Made by a program: the position numbers and the translations under genes. Positions 47,327 through 53,668 of a stretch of DNA of 53,668 nt are shown one piece after another. This DNA is from Methanoregula sp. (lineage in GTDB: Archaea; Halobacteriota; Methanomicrobia; Methanomicrobiales; Methanospirillaceae). The first letter of the stretch is position 1; each line of letters opens with the position of its first letter. Below the pieces are notes generated by a model. It did not search any database. It saw nothing but the letters and a program-made list of their open reading frames with translations, and was not told the origin of the DNA. The stretch spans positions 1-53,668 of the forward strand of contig JAPKXY010000022.1 of the NCBI GenBank assembly GCA_026394605.1, read 5' to 3'.

Positions 47327-47782
47327 ATGAATGCAGAGGAGTTTAAGAAAATCATTTCGATGGCGATCAACCGGGAAGTGGAAGCCTATACCTTTTATAA
47401 GGGGGTTTCCGACAAGGTCAAGGACCCGGCATTAAAAAAGCTCTTCGGTGAACTCGCCGGCGATGAGACCAAACACCGCGAATTCCTGCAGAACCTGCTC
47501 ACAAAGGACATCAAGGCAGTAAACATCGATGCAAAAAAGGACTTCAAGGTGGGAGACTCGTTAAAAACACCCGCACTTACGCCTGACATGAAACCTATTG
47601 AAGGACTCGTCATTGCCATCAAGAAAGAACTGGAAGCGATGTCGATGTACACCCAGCTCGCGAATGCCAGCACTGACGCACCAACGAAGAAACTCTTCAC
47701 CGACCTTGCATCGATGGAGCGGGGGCACAAGGCCCGGCTGGAAGACATCTACACCAACATGGCATTCCCCGAGGTGTGGTAA
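47327..47782 (+). CDS. Rubrerythrin-type diiron protein (no rubredoxin domain)
   Basis: A 151-residue ferritin-like protein likely reducing peroxide or oxygen. Diiron ligands fit E19 (EAYTFY), E47 and H50 (DETKH), E103, and E131 with H134 (MERGH). The usual C-terminal rubredoxin domain is missing, so it needs an outside electron donor. The gene has AAGGAG before its ATG and a T-tract after it. Confidence 0.88.
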   Translation: MNAEEFKKIISMAINREVEAYTFYKGVSDKVKDPALKKLFGELAGDETKHREFLQNLLTKDIKAVNIDAKKDFKVGDSLKTPALTPDMKPIEGLVIAIKKELEAMSMYTQLANASTDAPTKKLFTDLASMERGHKARLEDIYTNMAFPEVW

Positions 47783-47828
47783 CTCCGGTTCTTGGGCTTG
47801 CGTGCAGGCAATCTGTCATGCAGGCATA

Positions 47829-47842
47829 CTCTTTTTTTATTT
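47829..47842 (+). terminator. T-rich terminator after rubrerythrin
   Basis: CTCTTTTTTTATTTTTAC follows the stop by about 45 bases, a T7 and a T5 tract without a strong hairpin. Confidence 0.45.
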
Positions 47843-47914
47843 TTACGGATAAACCAATCCGGAATTCTATCGTGGCCCGGGAGCCGCAACGGCACTATCC
47901 GACACTGCATTGTG

Positions 47915-47968
47915 ATGGCAAAAGAGAGGGGGATCGATCCGGCCGACATCCCTACCCTTGAAGACTGA
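47915..47968 (+). pseudogene. Coding-like 3' remnant upstream of tbp
   Basis: From ATG 47915 the frame reads MAKERGIDPADIPTLED and stops. The frame stays open upstream and gives SRNGTIRHCIV before it, which reads like the end of a real protein. No start or body fits beyond about 47850. It could be a degenerate gene or a small unrecognised gene with an unusual start. Confidence 0.3.
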
Positions 47969-47989
47969 CCCTGAACCTGTAACCCCACC

Positions 47990-48003
47990 CAACTTTTTAA
48001 ATA
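47990..48003 (+). promoter_or_regulatory. TATA box of tbp
   Basis: ACTTTTTAAATACTG lies about 26-36 bases before ATG 48026. No ribosome-binding site is visible, suggesting a leaderless mRNA. Confidence 0.5.
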
Positions 48004-48025
48004 CTGTTCTGTGGCATTTATAAAC

Positions 48026-48586
48026 ATGAAGGTCAGACCAGAAGATTCCCTCAAGATTGAAAACATCGTCGCCTCTGCCAAGGTGACCGATTATCTGGAT
48101 CTACCGGCACTTGCATCGCAAATCAAGGATGCTGAATACAACAAGAAACGTTTCCCGGGCGTTGTTCTGCGGATGCAGAACCCGAAGATTGCCGCCCTCG
48201 TCTTCGGATCAGGAAAAGTTGTCCTCACCGGTGCTAAAAGTATTGACGCCCTGACCAAGGGGCTTAATATTCTTGGAAAACAGCTGCGCGACCTGAATAT
48301 CGACATTCCCAAGAAACTCACCTACAAAATCCAGAATATTGTGACCTCAGCGGATCTCGCAACCGCAATCAACTTAAACAAGATTGCAGTCGGGTTCAAT
48401 CTGGACCGGATCGAGTACGAACCCGAACAGTTCCCGGGACTTGTATACCGGCTTGAAAAACCCAAGGTCGTTGTTTTACTCTTTGGATCGGGCAAATTGA
48501 TCATTACCGGAGGCAAGGAACCGGATGATGCAAAGAATGCAGTTATAAAAATTCTCTCAGACCTTCGCAACGTCGGTCTGATGTGA
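48026..48586 (+). CDS. tbp: TATA-box-binding protein
   Basis: General transcription factor that bends promoter DNA and recruits TFB. Two saddle repeats are clear: FPGVVLRMQNPKIAALVFGSGK and the second with FPGLVYRLEKPKVVVLLFGSGK. The 186-residue length is typical and the ends are intact. ATG 48026 matches the family start (the frame opens at a GTG 15 bases earlier). Confidence 0.97.
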   Translation: MKVRPEDSLKIENIVASAKVTDYLDLPALASQIKDAEYNKKRFPGVVLRMQNPKIAALVFGSGKVVLTGAKSIDALTKGLNILGKQLRDLNIDIPKKLTYKIQNIVTSADLATAINLNKIAVGFNLDRIEYEPEQFPGLVYRLEKPKVVVLLFGSGKLIITGGKEPDDAKNAVIKILSDLRNVGLM

Positions 48587-48590
48587 TATC

Positions 48591-48598
48591 TTTTTTTT
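48591..48598 (+). terminator. T8 terminator after tbp
   Basis: Eight Ts five bases after the stop codon, the usual archaeal termination signal. Confidence 0.5.
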
Positions 48599-48684
48599 AT
48601 GGATCGTAATATCAGTACCGTTTATTTTATAAATTGGTTATTTTTTTATGCGCGAAATCGAGTTTATTATTATTTAAATTACCC

Positions 48685-48732
48685 TGTTATTGATGAACAA
48701 TAACATAATATTTATATCTGTCTTCAGATATA
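48685..48732 (+). promoter_or_regulatory. Two adjacent palindromes upstream of a winged-helix regulator
   Basis: TGTTATTG-atgaa-CAATAACA (48685-48705) and TATATCTG-tctt-CAGATATA (48713-48732) are both perfect inverted repeats, eight bases apart, ending 36 bases before the next gene's start. The second overlaps TATA-like DNA. They are probably operators, most simply for autoregulation. Confidence 0.6.
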
Positions 48733-48768
48733 TAATAGGGGAATTTCAAAAACAATGCGGTGATTGAC

Positions 48769-49143
48769 ATGAGACTGGAAAATGTGATGTATTTTACTGA
48801 GAAAGAGGAGGAATTTGCCAACCTCCTCATCGAGATCGGGACCAAGAGGAACGTTGCCAAAGTGCTGGTGTTTCTTGCAAATACACCGGAAGCAACATCG
48901 CGCGCCATCGAACGTGGCACTGACCTTCGCCAGCCTGAAGTCAGCATCGCGATGAGGTATCTCATGGAACAGGGCTGGATTTCGAGCCGCGAGAGCAAGG
49001 CAGAGAGCAAGGGGAGACCGGTGAAGATCTACGAACTCGCAAAGCCCATCACCGAGATCATGGACAGTATTGAAAAGTCAAAGAAAAAAGAGGCGAACCA
49101 CCAGCTCCAGCTTGTCCAGAAATTACGCAACTATATCACGTGA
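48769..49143 (+). CDS. Winged-helix transcriptional regulator
   Basis: A 124-residue TrmB/ArsR-like regulator. The helix-turn-helix spans about 30-75, where RQPEVSIAMRYLMEQGW holds the recognition helix and wing; a helical C-terminal tail likely dimerises. GGTGAT precedes ATG 48769. No effector domain is present, so the signal is unknown. Two palindromes lie just upstream. Its 3' end overlaps rpiA by 21 bases. Confidence 0.75.
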   Translation: MRLENVMYFTEKEEEFANLLIEIGTKRNVAKVLVFLANTPEATSRAIERGTDLRQPEVSIAMRYLMEQGWISSRESKAESKGRPVKIYELAKPITEIMDSIEKSKKKEANHQLQLVQKLRNYIT

Positions 49144-49833
49144 TTTCAGGACCTTGCACTTTTTTTTCTCTCCGACAATAACCAGTGTCTTATCGGTAAA
49201 TCTGGTAAACAGGCCACTCTCGATAACGCCGGTGATTTGAGCGAGGGAAGATTCCAGTTCTTCAGGGTTGTCAATTATGCCAAACCCACAATCAATGATA
49301 TAGTTGCCATTGTCGCTGATAACGGGACCGTCCTTCTTTGCCCCCTCCCGCACCATTGGCATCCCCCCCATGGACGTAAGCTCTGCCATCACCGGTGTTA
49401 CTGCAAACGGGAGCACCTCGATGGGGACGGGAGCATTCAGCCGGGGGGTCATCTTGGACGTATCAACAACAACCAAAAATTGCCGGGCCGCAGCAGCAAC
49501 GCACTTTTCCCGGGTATGGGCGGCTCCCCGCCCCTTGATCAACCGGAAGTGGGGATCGACCTGATCGGCGCCATCGATTGCACAATCGAGCACGGGATAC
49601 TCATCGAGAGTCGTGAGAGGAATACCATAGTTACGTGCACGGAACTCAGCCTGAAATGAAGTAGGTACACCTTTGATCGTAAGCCCTGCCCTGATTCGCT
49701 CCTGCAACCGTTCCATCGCAAAAAAGACCGTTGATCCGGTGCCAAGCCCGATGACCATCCGGTTTTTTACAAGGTCTGCTGCTTTGTACCCTGCCGCCCG
49801 CTTTGCCGCCGTTGTTGCCCGTTCGTCTATCAC
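49123..49833 (-). CDS. rpiA: Ribose-5-phosphate isomerase A
   Basis: Interconverts ribose-5-phosphate and ribulose-5-phosphate. The 236-residue RpiA has GLGTGSTV, DGADQV, IKGRGAAHTREK and the catalytic-type E and K residues in these motifs. It faces the winged-helix regulator; the T8 tract at 49157-49164 within its 3' end could terminate that convergent transcript. Confidence 0.95.
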   Translation of the reverse strand: MIDERATTAAKRAAGYKAADLVKNRMVIGLGTGSTVFFAMERLQERIRAGLTIKGVPTSFQAEFRARNYGIPLTTLDEYPVLDCAIDGADQVDPHFRLIKGRGAAHTREKCVAAAARQFLVVVDTSKMTPRLNAPVPIEVLPFAVTPVMAELTSMGGMPMVREGAKKDGPVISDNGNYIIDCGFGIIDNPEELESSLAQITGVIESGLFTRFTDKTLVIVGEKKKCKVLKSRDIVA

Positions 49834-49882
49834 GATGATAGATTTTGGTGCCTGAATAATAAATACTGGTGATGCCAGGACA

Positions 49883-49911
49883 TGTACCTGCGTTCGCAGG
49901 TTTGTGGTACA
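49883..49911. repeat. Nested inverted repeats before rpiA
   Basis: ACCTGCG-tt-CGCAGGT (49886-49901) is a perfect 7-bp stem. The outer pair TGTACC (49883-49888) and GGTACA (49906-49911) encloses it. It lies between surE and rpiA, about 50-80 bases before the rpiA start. A terminator for surE or an operator are both possible. Confidence 0.45.
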
Positions 49912-49956
49912 TTGCGTTCAGACACGCACGATCATCTCTGCTGATATCAGGACAGT

Positions 49957-50745
49957 TCAGGGAATAAACAGTTTTCGTATTTCTTTATCAGCAGCAAAAG
50001 CCGTGCAGTCAAGGGTAATCGGTGTGACCGAAATATTGCCTTTGCGGATCGCGTGAACATCTGTGCCTTCCTCGGCATCGTCAATGAGCGGTCCGTTGAT
50101 CCAGTAATACGGGCGCCCGCGGGGATCGAACCGCTGTTCCACACCTGTTTTGAATAGTTTCCGGGCAAGGCGCGTGATCTCATACCCGCCTTTGATTATT
50201 GAGGGTATGTTGACGTTGATCACATCCGCATTTTGGCAGAACCCGCGCTCGAGAACGCGGGAGACAACATGCCGTATCACCTTTTTCGCCGGTTCAAAGC
50301 TCTGGCGGTGGTGGCGGGGATCGTCGAACTTGTCCCCCTGGTCCTCGACCTGCAGCGAAAATGCAATTCCCTTCGTGCCCTGGTTGGATGCTTCGAGTGC
50401 CGCCCCGACTGTACCTGAGGTCATGATCGATTCAAACGAGAGATTTTCACCGATGTTCACACCGCTCACGACCAGCGTAGGGTTGAGTTTGAGCGCGTAG
50501 AGCCCGATGATGACCGCATCGGTGGGTTTTCCAGCAACAGCATATGCCGGGACCCCGTTCATTGTGACCTTAGTTGCCCGTATTGGTTCAAAGATGGAGA
50601 TTGACCTGCCGATCGCGCTCTGCTGGGTCGCCGGCGCAACGATGGTCACGTCGGCAATATCAGAGAGCGCCTCATACGCCGCCCAGATCCCCACCGAGTT
50701 GACCCCATCATCGTTCGTCAGCAGGATTGAATATCCCATGCTCAT
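49957..50745 (-). CDS. surE: 5'/3'-nucleotidase SurE
   Basis: A metal-dependent phosphatase acting on nucleoside monophosphates. The motif TNDDGVNS near the N-terminus holds the metal ligands, followed by the SGVNIGEN motif. At 262 residues it is standard length. GGGAG lies about 13 bases before the first ATG. Confidence 0.94.
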   Translation of the reverse strand: MSMGYSILLTNDDGVNSVGIWAAYEALSDIADVTIVAPATQQSAIGRSISIFEPIRATKVTMNGVPAYAVAGKPTDAVIIGLYALKLNPTLVVSGVNIGENLSFESIMTSGTVGAALEASNQGTKGIAFSLQVEDQGDKFDDPRHHRQSFEPAKKVIRHVVSRVLERGFCQNADVINVNIPSIIKGGYEITRLARKLFKTGVEQRFDPRGRPYYWINGPLIDDAEEGTDVHAIRKGNISVTPITLDCTAFAADKEIRKLFIP

Positions 50746-50819
50746 GTTCTTGGCTCCCGCTCCACAAATACTTCACCGATCGGTTAGACTAATCTTTATG
50801 CATGTTCTAGTGATCCCAA

Positions 50820-51707
50820 ATGAAAGCCCTGCTTGCTGAATACACCATTTCTCACGATCCTGCTCTCGCAGCGGAAGGCGCGGCGATGGCGGATGTCCTG
50901 TCAAAAAGTTTCCTGCGCAGCGGGTATGAGGTCATTACACCAGAAAACAGAAATTTCGGTGACGAGATCGCGCGTCTTGCCCCGTCATGCGATGTCGGGC
51001 TTGTCATTGCACCCGATCCCCTGCTCGCGCGTTATACGATGATCCTCGAGCAGCATACGCACAATCTCGGGTGCGGCAGCATGACGGCGGCAGTCTGTAC
51101 CAATAAGGTGCATACAGCAAAGATCCTGCGCAGCCACGGCATTTTCGTCCCTGACGAGGTATCGACCGGTGTACGGGTGATAAAACCGGTGAACGGGTGC
51201 GGGGCTCGGGGCGTCAGGCTGAGTGATGCACCCCAGAACACCGGTGAATTCGGCCAGCAGTTTATCGATGGCGAACATCTTTCGGTGAGCCTCGTGGGAA
51301 GCCGGGTCGTGGGAGATGCATGCCTGTATTTCTCCGGTGCCCCGCCTCTGGTGCTCGCGCTGAACCGGCAGTCCATCGAAGTTGGAGATGATGGCGCATT
51401 CCATTATCTCGGCGGCGAGACTCCTCTTGATCACCCCAGACGAGCTGAAATAATTGATACTGCGAAAAAAACCGTCGGGGTTCTCGGCTGTCAGGGCTAC
51501 TGCGGTGTGGATATCGTCGTGGATGACCGGGTGTATGTGGTGGATGTCAATGCCCGCATCACCACAAGTATCATCGGCATCGCTGCATGCATGCAGGAAG
51601 AAATTGCGGAAATCCTTGTCTCTGCATCGAAAGGGGTGCTCCCGGCACAGGTCAACCTCTCCGGCAGGGTGCGGTTTGACAAGGATGGAAAGGTCTGGCA
51701 GGTATGA
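50820..51707 (+). CDS. mfnD: Tyramine-L-glutamate ligase MfnD
   Basis: Joins tyramine to glutamate in methanofuran biosynthesis, the C1 carrier of methanogenesis. The 295-residue ATP-grasp enzyme has the lid region around VIKPVNGCGARGVRL and the metal-binding VVDVNARITTS. The next gene overlaps it by four bases and encodes another methanofuran enzyme, which supports this function over a general ATP-grasp ligase. Confidence 0.86.
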   Translation: MKALLAEYTISHDPALAAEGAAMADVLSKSFLRSGYEVITPENRNFGDEIARLAPSCDVGLVIAPDPLLARYTMILEQHTHNLGCGSMTAAVCTNKVHTAKILRSHGIFVPDEVSTGVRVIKPVNGCGARGVRLSDAPQNTGEFGQQFIDGEHLSVSLVGSRVVGDACLYFSGAPPLVLALNRQSIEVGDDGAFHYLGGETPLDHPRRAEIIDTAKKTVGVLGCQGYCGVDIVVDDRVYVVDVNARITTSIIGIAACMQEEIAEILVSASKGVLPAQVNLSGRVRFDKDGKVWQV

Positions 51708-52690
51708 TCGGGATCGATGTCGGCGGTGCAAATCTCAAGGTTGTCGATGATGATGGCGTCCATATCCACTACTGTCCGCTCTGGGAAGGGGCGCAGCTAA
51801 CCCGGTTGCTGGAACAGCACCGAAAGCAGGACTCTGAACCTGCAGCTGTTGTCATGAGCGGGGAACTTGCCGACTGTTTTGCGTCCAAGATTGAAGGCAT
51901 CTCGTTCATTGTCAAAGCGATAAAAGAAATATTTCCCCGCGCAGCATTCTACGGCACAGACGGCTCGTTCCACACCCGTCCCGTACGTGCCCTTGCAGCG
52001 GGCAACTGGCTTGCGTCCGCTGACTACCTTGCCCAACGCTATCCCGATGCCGTGCTCGTTGATGTGGGCAGCACAACCACCGATATTATTCCCCTGGTAT
52101 CATTCCCTGATCTTAAAGGGCTGACCGATCTGACGCGCCTTCAGAAGGGGTATCTCGTGTACACAGGAATGCTCCGTACCACGCTTCCCGCTCTGCTGCG
52201 CTCTGTTGATATTGATGGTGTTGCAACACCGGTCAGTTCTGAGCACTTTGCGATTGCCGCCGATGCCCATCTCGTGCTCATGCATATCCGTCCCAGACAG
52301 TACTCATGTGATACGCCCGACAAAAAAGCAAAGACACCGGAGGCGTCGCTTCGCAGACTCGCCCGCGTGGTCTGTGCGGATCAAAAAGAGATCGGAAAGA
52401 AAAACGCGACCGGAATCGCAACGCAGTTCTGGGAAGCCCAGAAGAATCTCATCTGCAATCAGGTGCGTACTGTCATGGCGGTGTCCCATGCTTCAACAGC
52501 CGTGACCGCCGGGATTGGCACATCGCTCTTTGCGCGGGAACTTGACGGGATCGATCTTTCAAAGGAACTGGGGGCAGCATCTGATGCCCTGCCCGCGTTT
52601 GCAGTCCGGGAGGTTGCCCTGCGGGGATTAAGCGGAGCACAATCACCCAAAAGACGAAGGGGTGGACCCCTACGAAACCGTGGCAGCTGA
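51704..52690 (+). CDS. mfnF: Methanofuran biosynthesis protein MfnF
   Basis: Condenses the furan moiety with gamma-glutamyltyramine. The 328-residue protein has the hydantoinase/ASKHA-like phosphate sites GIDVGGANLKVV and LVDVGSTTTDIIP. It is translationally coupled to mfnD. The last 23 residues (from LSGAQSPKRRRGG) are unlike the usual end and lie opposite a coding-like frame, so the true C-terminus may be slightly shorter. Confidence 0.87.
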   Translation: MIGIDVGGANLKVVDDDGVHIHYCPLWEGAQLTRLLEQHRKQDSEPAAVVMSGELADCFASKIEGISFIVKAIKEIFPRAAFYGTDGSFHTRPVRALAAGNWLASADYLAQRYPDAVLVDVGSTTTDIIPLVSFPDLKGLTDLTRLQKGYLVYTGMLRTTLPALLRSVDIDGVATPVSSEHFAIAADAHLVLMHIRPRQYSCDTPDKKAKTPEASLRRLARVVCADQKEIGKKNATGIATQFWEAQKNLICNQVRTVMAVSHASTAVTAGIGTSLFARELDGIDLSKELGAASDALPAFAVREVALRGLSGAQSPKRRRGGPLRNRGS

Positions 52691-52719
52691 GCCTCATCCT
52701 CCTTGCCGGTTCCCTTGCG

Positions 52720-53367
52720 TTATCTGCGGTCATGTGGCTCCTGCACCTCCCGTTCTTCTTTGCTGTGCTCTTCATCCCGCTCATCCCGCTCTTCCGTCGT
52801 GAGCGGCCTGTAAAGCGGTGCCCGGTGTGCGGATGGGAAACCACAGGCAGCGAGCGCTTCTGCCCCTTCGATGCAACCCCCCTCACCGAGGCGGGCGGAG
52901 AGCGTCGAGAGTGAGATTATTGAGATCGGGAGCCGGACCCCGAATACGTCTGCCGTGGGAATATCCCCAAACCGGTAGCGGGCAAACTTCCGGACGCTCA
53001 TCCGATCGACAGCAACGCCCGCTTCTGCAAGGTATGCGGCAGTCCGGGTAAATGGCATGGTTCCTGAAAGAGTGACACAGAGATCAACGACCGGCGCCCC
53101 GATCCTTGTCCCCGGGTAGAACGGTTCATCGGCAAAGATGACCTTTTTGCACTCGCGGCAGGCAAACCGTTTTACAACAACATGGACAGGGTGTCGTCCT
53201 TTTTCGTCCAGCAGGACTGCAAACTGTTTTTTCTTGGTATCGTACCCTGAAAGGCTGCTTCCGCACGTAGGGCAGGCAGTCCTGCTGTCAAACACCACAC
53301 GGTCACAAGCGAACAGTGCAGTCTGGATAATGTCGGAAAGCATCGGGGGAACGCGTGGCCTTCGCAT
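52720..53367 (-). CDS. Zinc-finger hypothetical protein
   Basis: A 215-residue protein. Zinc knuckles CPTCG near residue 32 and CREC near 73 form one ribbon; PFTRTAAYLAEAGVAVDRMSVRKF looks like a DNA-binding helix-turn-helix. The domain order resembles the front of some transposase-like proteins, but no catalytic domain follows. GGGAGGTG lies before ATG 53367. The last 60 residues run antisense to the zinc-ribbon gene and look degraded, so the true end may be near 52910. Confidence 0.6.
   Translation of the reverse strand: MRRPRVPPMLSDIIQTALFACDRVVFDSRTACPTCGSSLSGYDTKKKQFAVLLDEKGRHPVHVVVKRFACRECKKVIFADEPFYPGTRIGAPVVDLCVTLSGTMPFTRTAAYLAEAGVAVDRMSVRKFARYRFGDIPTADVFGVRLPISIISLSTLSARLGEGGCIEGAEALAACGFPSAHRAPLYRPLTTEERDERDEEHSKEEREVQEPHDRR
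52732..52914 (+). CDS. Small membrane-anchored zinc-ribbon protein
   Basis: From ATG 52732 the product has one hydrophobic helix and a zinc ribbon with C30/C33 and further Cys near C44. The frame is open upstream to 52585 and encodes a basic segment plus another hydrophobic stretch (LSLILLAGSLALSAV) that look genuinely coding, but has no ATG, GTG or TTG. Either an unusual start or a frameshift from mfnF is used. It overlaps an antisense gene by about 180 bases. Confidence 0.55.
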   Translation: MWLLHLPFFFAVLFIPLIPLFRRERPVKRCPVCGWETTGSERFCPFDATPLTEAGGERRE

Positions 53368-53509
53368 AGAATGTTTCACCTCCCGGATTTTCGCAGGGCA
53401 GGAACCTTGGGAATTTTTTAAAATCTGCTGAATCCCCGGGCAATGGAACTGTTGTCCTTCATCAGGGATGAACCCACCGCTATTCATCAATTTTTCATAA
53501 AATTTCAGT

Positions 53510-53524
53510 ATGCTTAAATAATGT
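53510..53524 (+). promoter_or_regulatory. TATA box of fdhA
   Basis: TGCTTAAATAATGTT lies about 35-45 bases before the ATG; the leader then carries GAGGTT just upstream of the start. Confidence 0.45.
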
Positions 53525-53557
53525 TAAGTACAGATCATTGTCGTTCGAGGTTAGAAC

Positions 53558-53668
53558 ATGGACATGAAATACGTACCAACAACATGCCCGTACTGCGGTT
53601 CCGGTTGCGGCTTCAACCTTGTTGTCCAGGACAAGAAGGTTGTCGGAGTCGCCCCGTGGCACCGGCAC
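53558..53668 (+). CDS. fdhA: Formate dehydrogenase alpha subunit, N-terminal part
   Basis: Only the first 37 residues are in the window. They read as the [4Fe-4S]-binding start of the molybdopterin formate dehydrogenase: [16 protein letters not shown], with the cysteine spacing C-x2-C-x3-C expected for FdhA. The enzyme oxidises formate to CO2 and reduces F420 in these methanogens. GAGGTT before the ATG supports the start. Confidence 0.85.
   Translation, partial: MDMKYVPTTCPYCGSGCGFNLVVQDKKVVGVAPWHRH

Overview
The window comes from a methanogenic archaeon, most likely of the order Methanomicrobiales (Methanoregula-like; inferred from gene content, not from a database match). It carries methanofuran genes (mfnD, mfnF), archaeal transcription genes (TBP, TFS), Hef nuclease-helicase, archaeosortase A, an archaeal glycyl-tRNA synthetase, a divergent PolB2-type polymerase, bacterial-type gyrase (usual in this group), two cobalt/nickel ECF transporters and the start of a formate dehydrogenase. 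Many starts have GGTGA or GGAGG sites. Others sit about 25-30 bases behind a TATA box, suggesting leaderless mRNAs.

Region 1 (1-5.7 kb) is part of a provirus or satellite-like element: D5/P4-type helicase-primase, terminase small subunit, a large terminase split into ATPase and nuclease genes, and three small genes. No portal, capsid or tail gene is visible before cellular genes resume at glyS. The junction holds a degenerate ~95-base direct repeat around a small ORF.

Region 2 (5.7-13.0 kb): glyS-hef, divergent zinc-ribbon and UPF0147 genes, a flavoredoxin-like protein, a DUF2148 iron-sulfur protein and an MBL-fold hydrolase. Region 3 (13.3-17.4 kb, minus strand): a probable divalent-cation (Mg) group with a CorA-like protein, a soluble PRC/MgtE-N/CBS protein, a small membrane protein and an Nramp relative with altered metal ligands. 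Region 4 (17.6-20.4 kb): a three-gene overlapping cassette of a RecA/RadA-like protein without Walker A, a small protein, and a PolB2-like polymerase with a dead exonuclease and altered motif C. Region 5 (20.4-26.2 kb, minus strand): yjbQ, gyrB-gyrA and a hypothetical gene.

Region 6 (26.2-32.7 kb): two divergent cobalt/nickel ECF systems around a 740-base intergenic region with a 23-base palindrome, a 29-residue Lys/Pro-rich ORF and a DtxR-family regulator. Nickel and cobalt feed F430, hydrogenase and corrinoid enzymes. Region 7 (32.7-41.7 kb): geranylgeranyl-reductase-like flavoprotein, two membrane proteins, hexapeptide acyltransferase, receiver/coiled-coil protein, THEP1 NTPase, an ABC exporter, an HNH-like protein and MsrA.

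Region 8 (41.8-49.8 kb): pth2-truD, sppA, the riboflavin/F420-pathway reductase, CDP-alcohol phosphatidyltransferase facing archaeosortase A, TFS, a small zinc protein, rubrerythrin, TBP, and a winged-helix regulator behind two adjacent palindromes, facing rpiA. Region 9 (50.0-53.7 kb): surE, the mfnD-mfnF operon, a zinc-ribbon membrane protein overlapping an antisense zinc protein, and the 5' end of fdhA. I saw no rRNA, tRNA, CRISPR array or insertion sequence.
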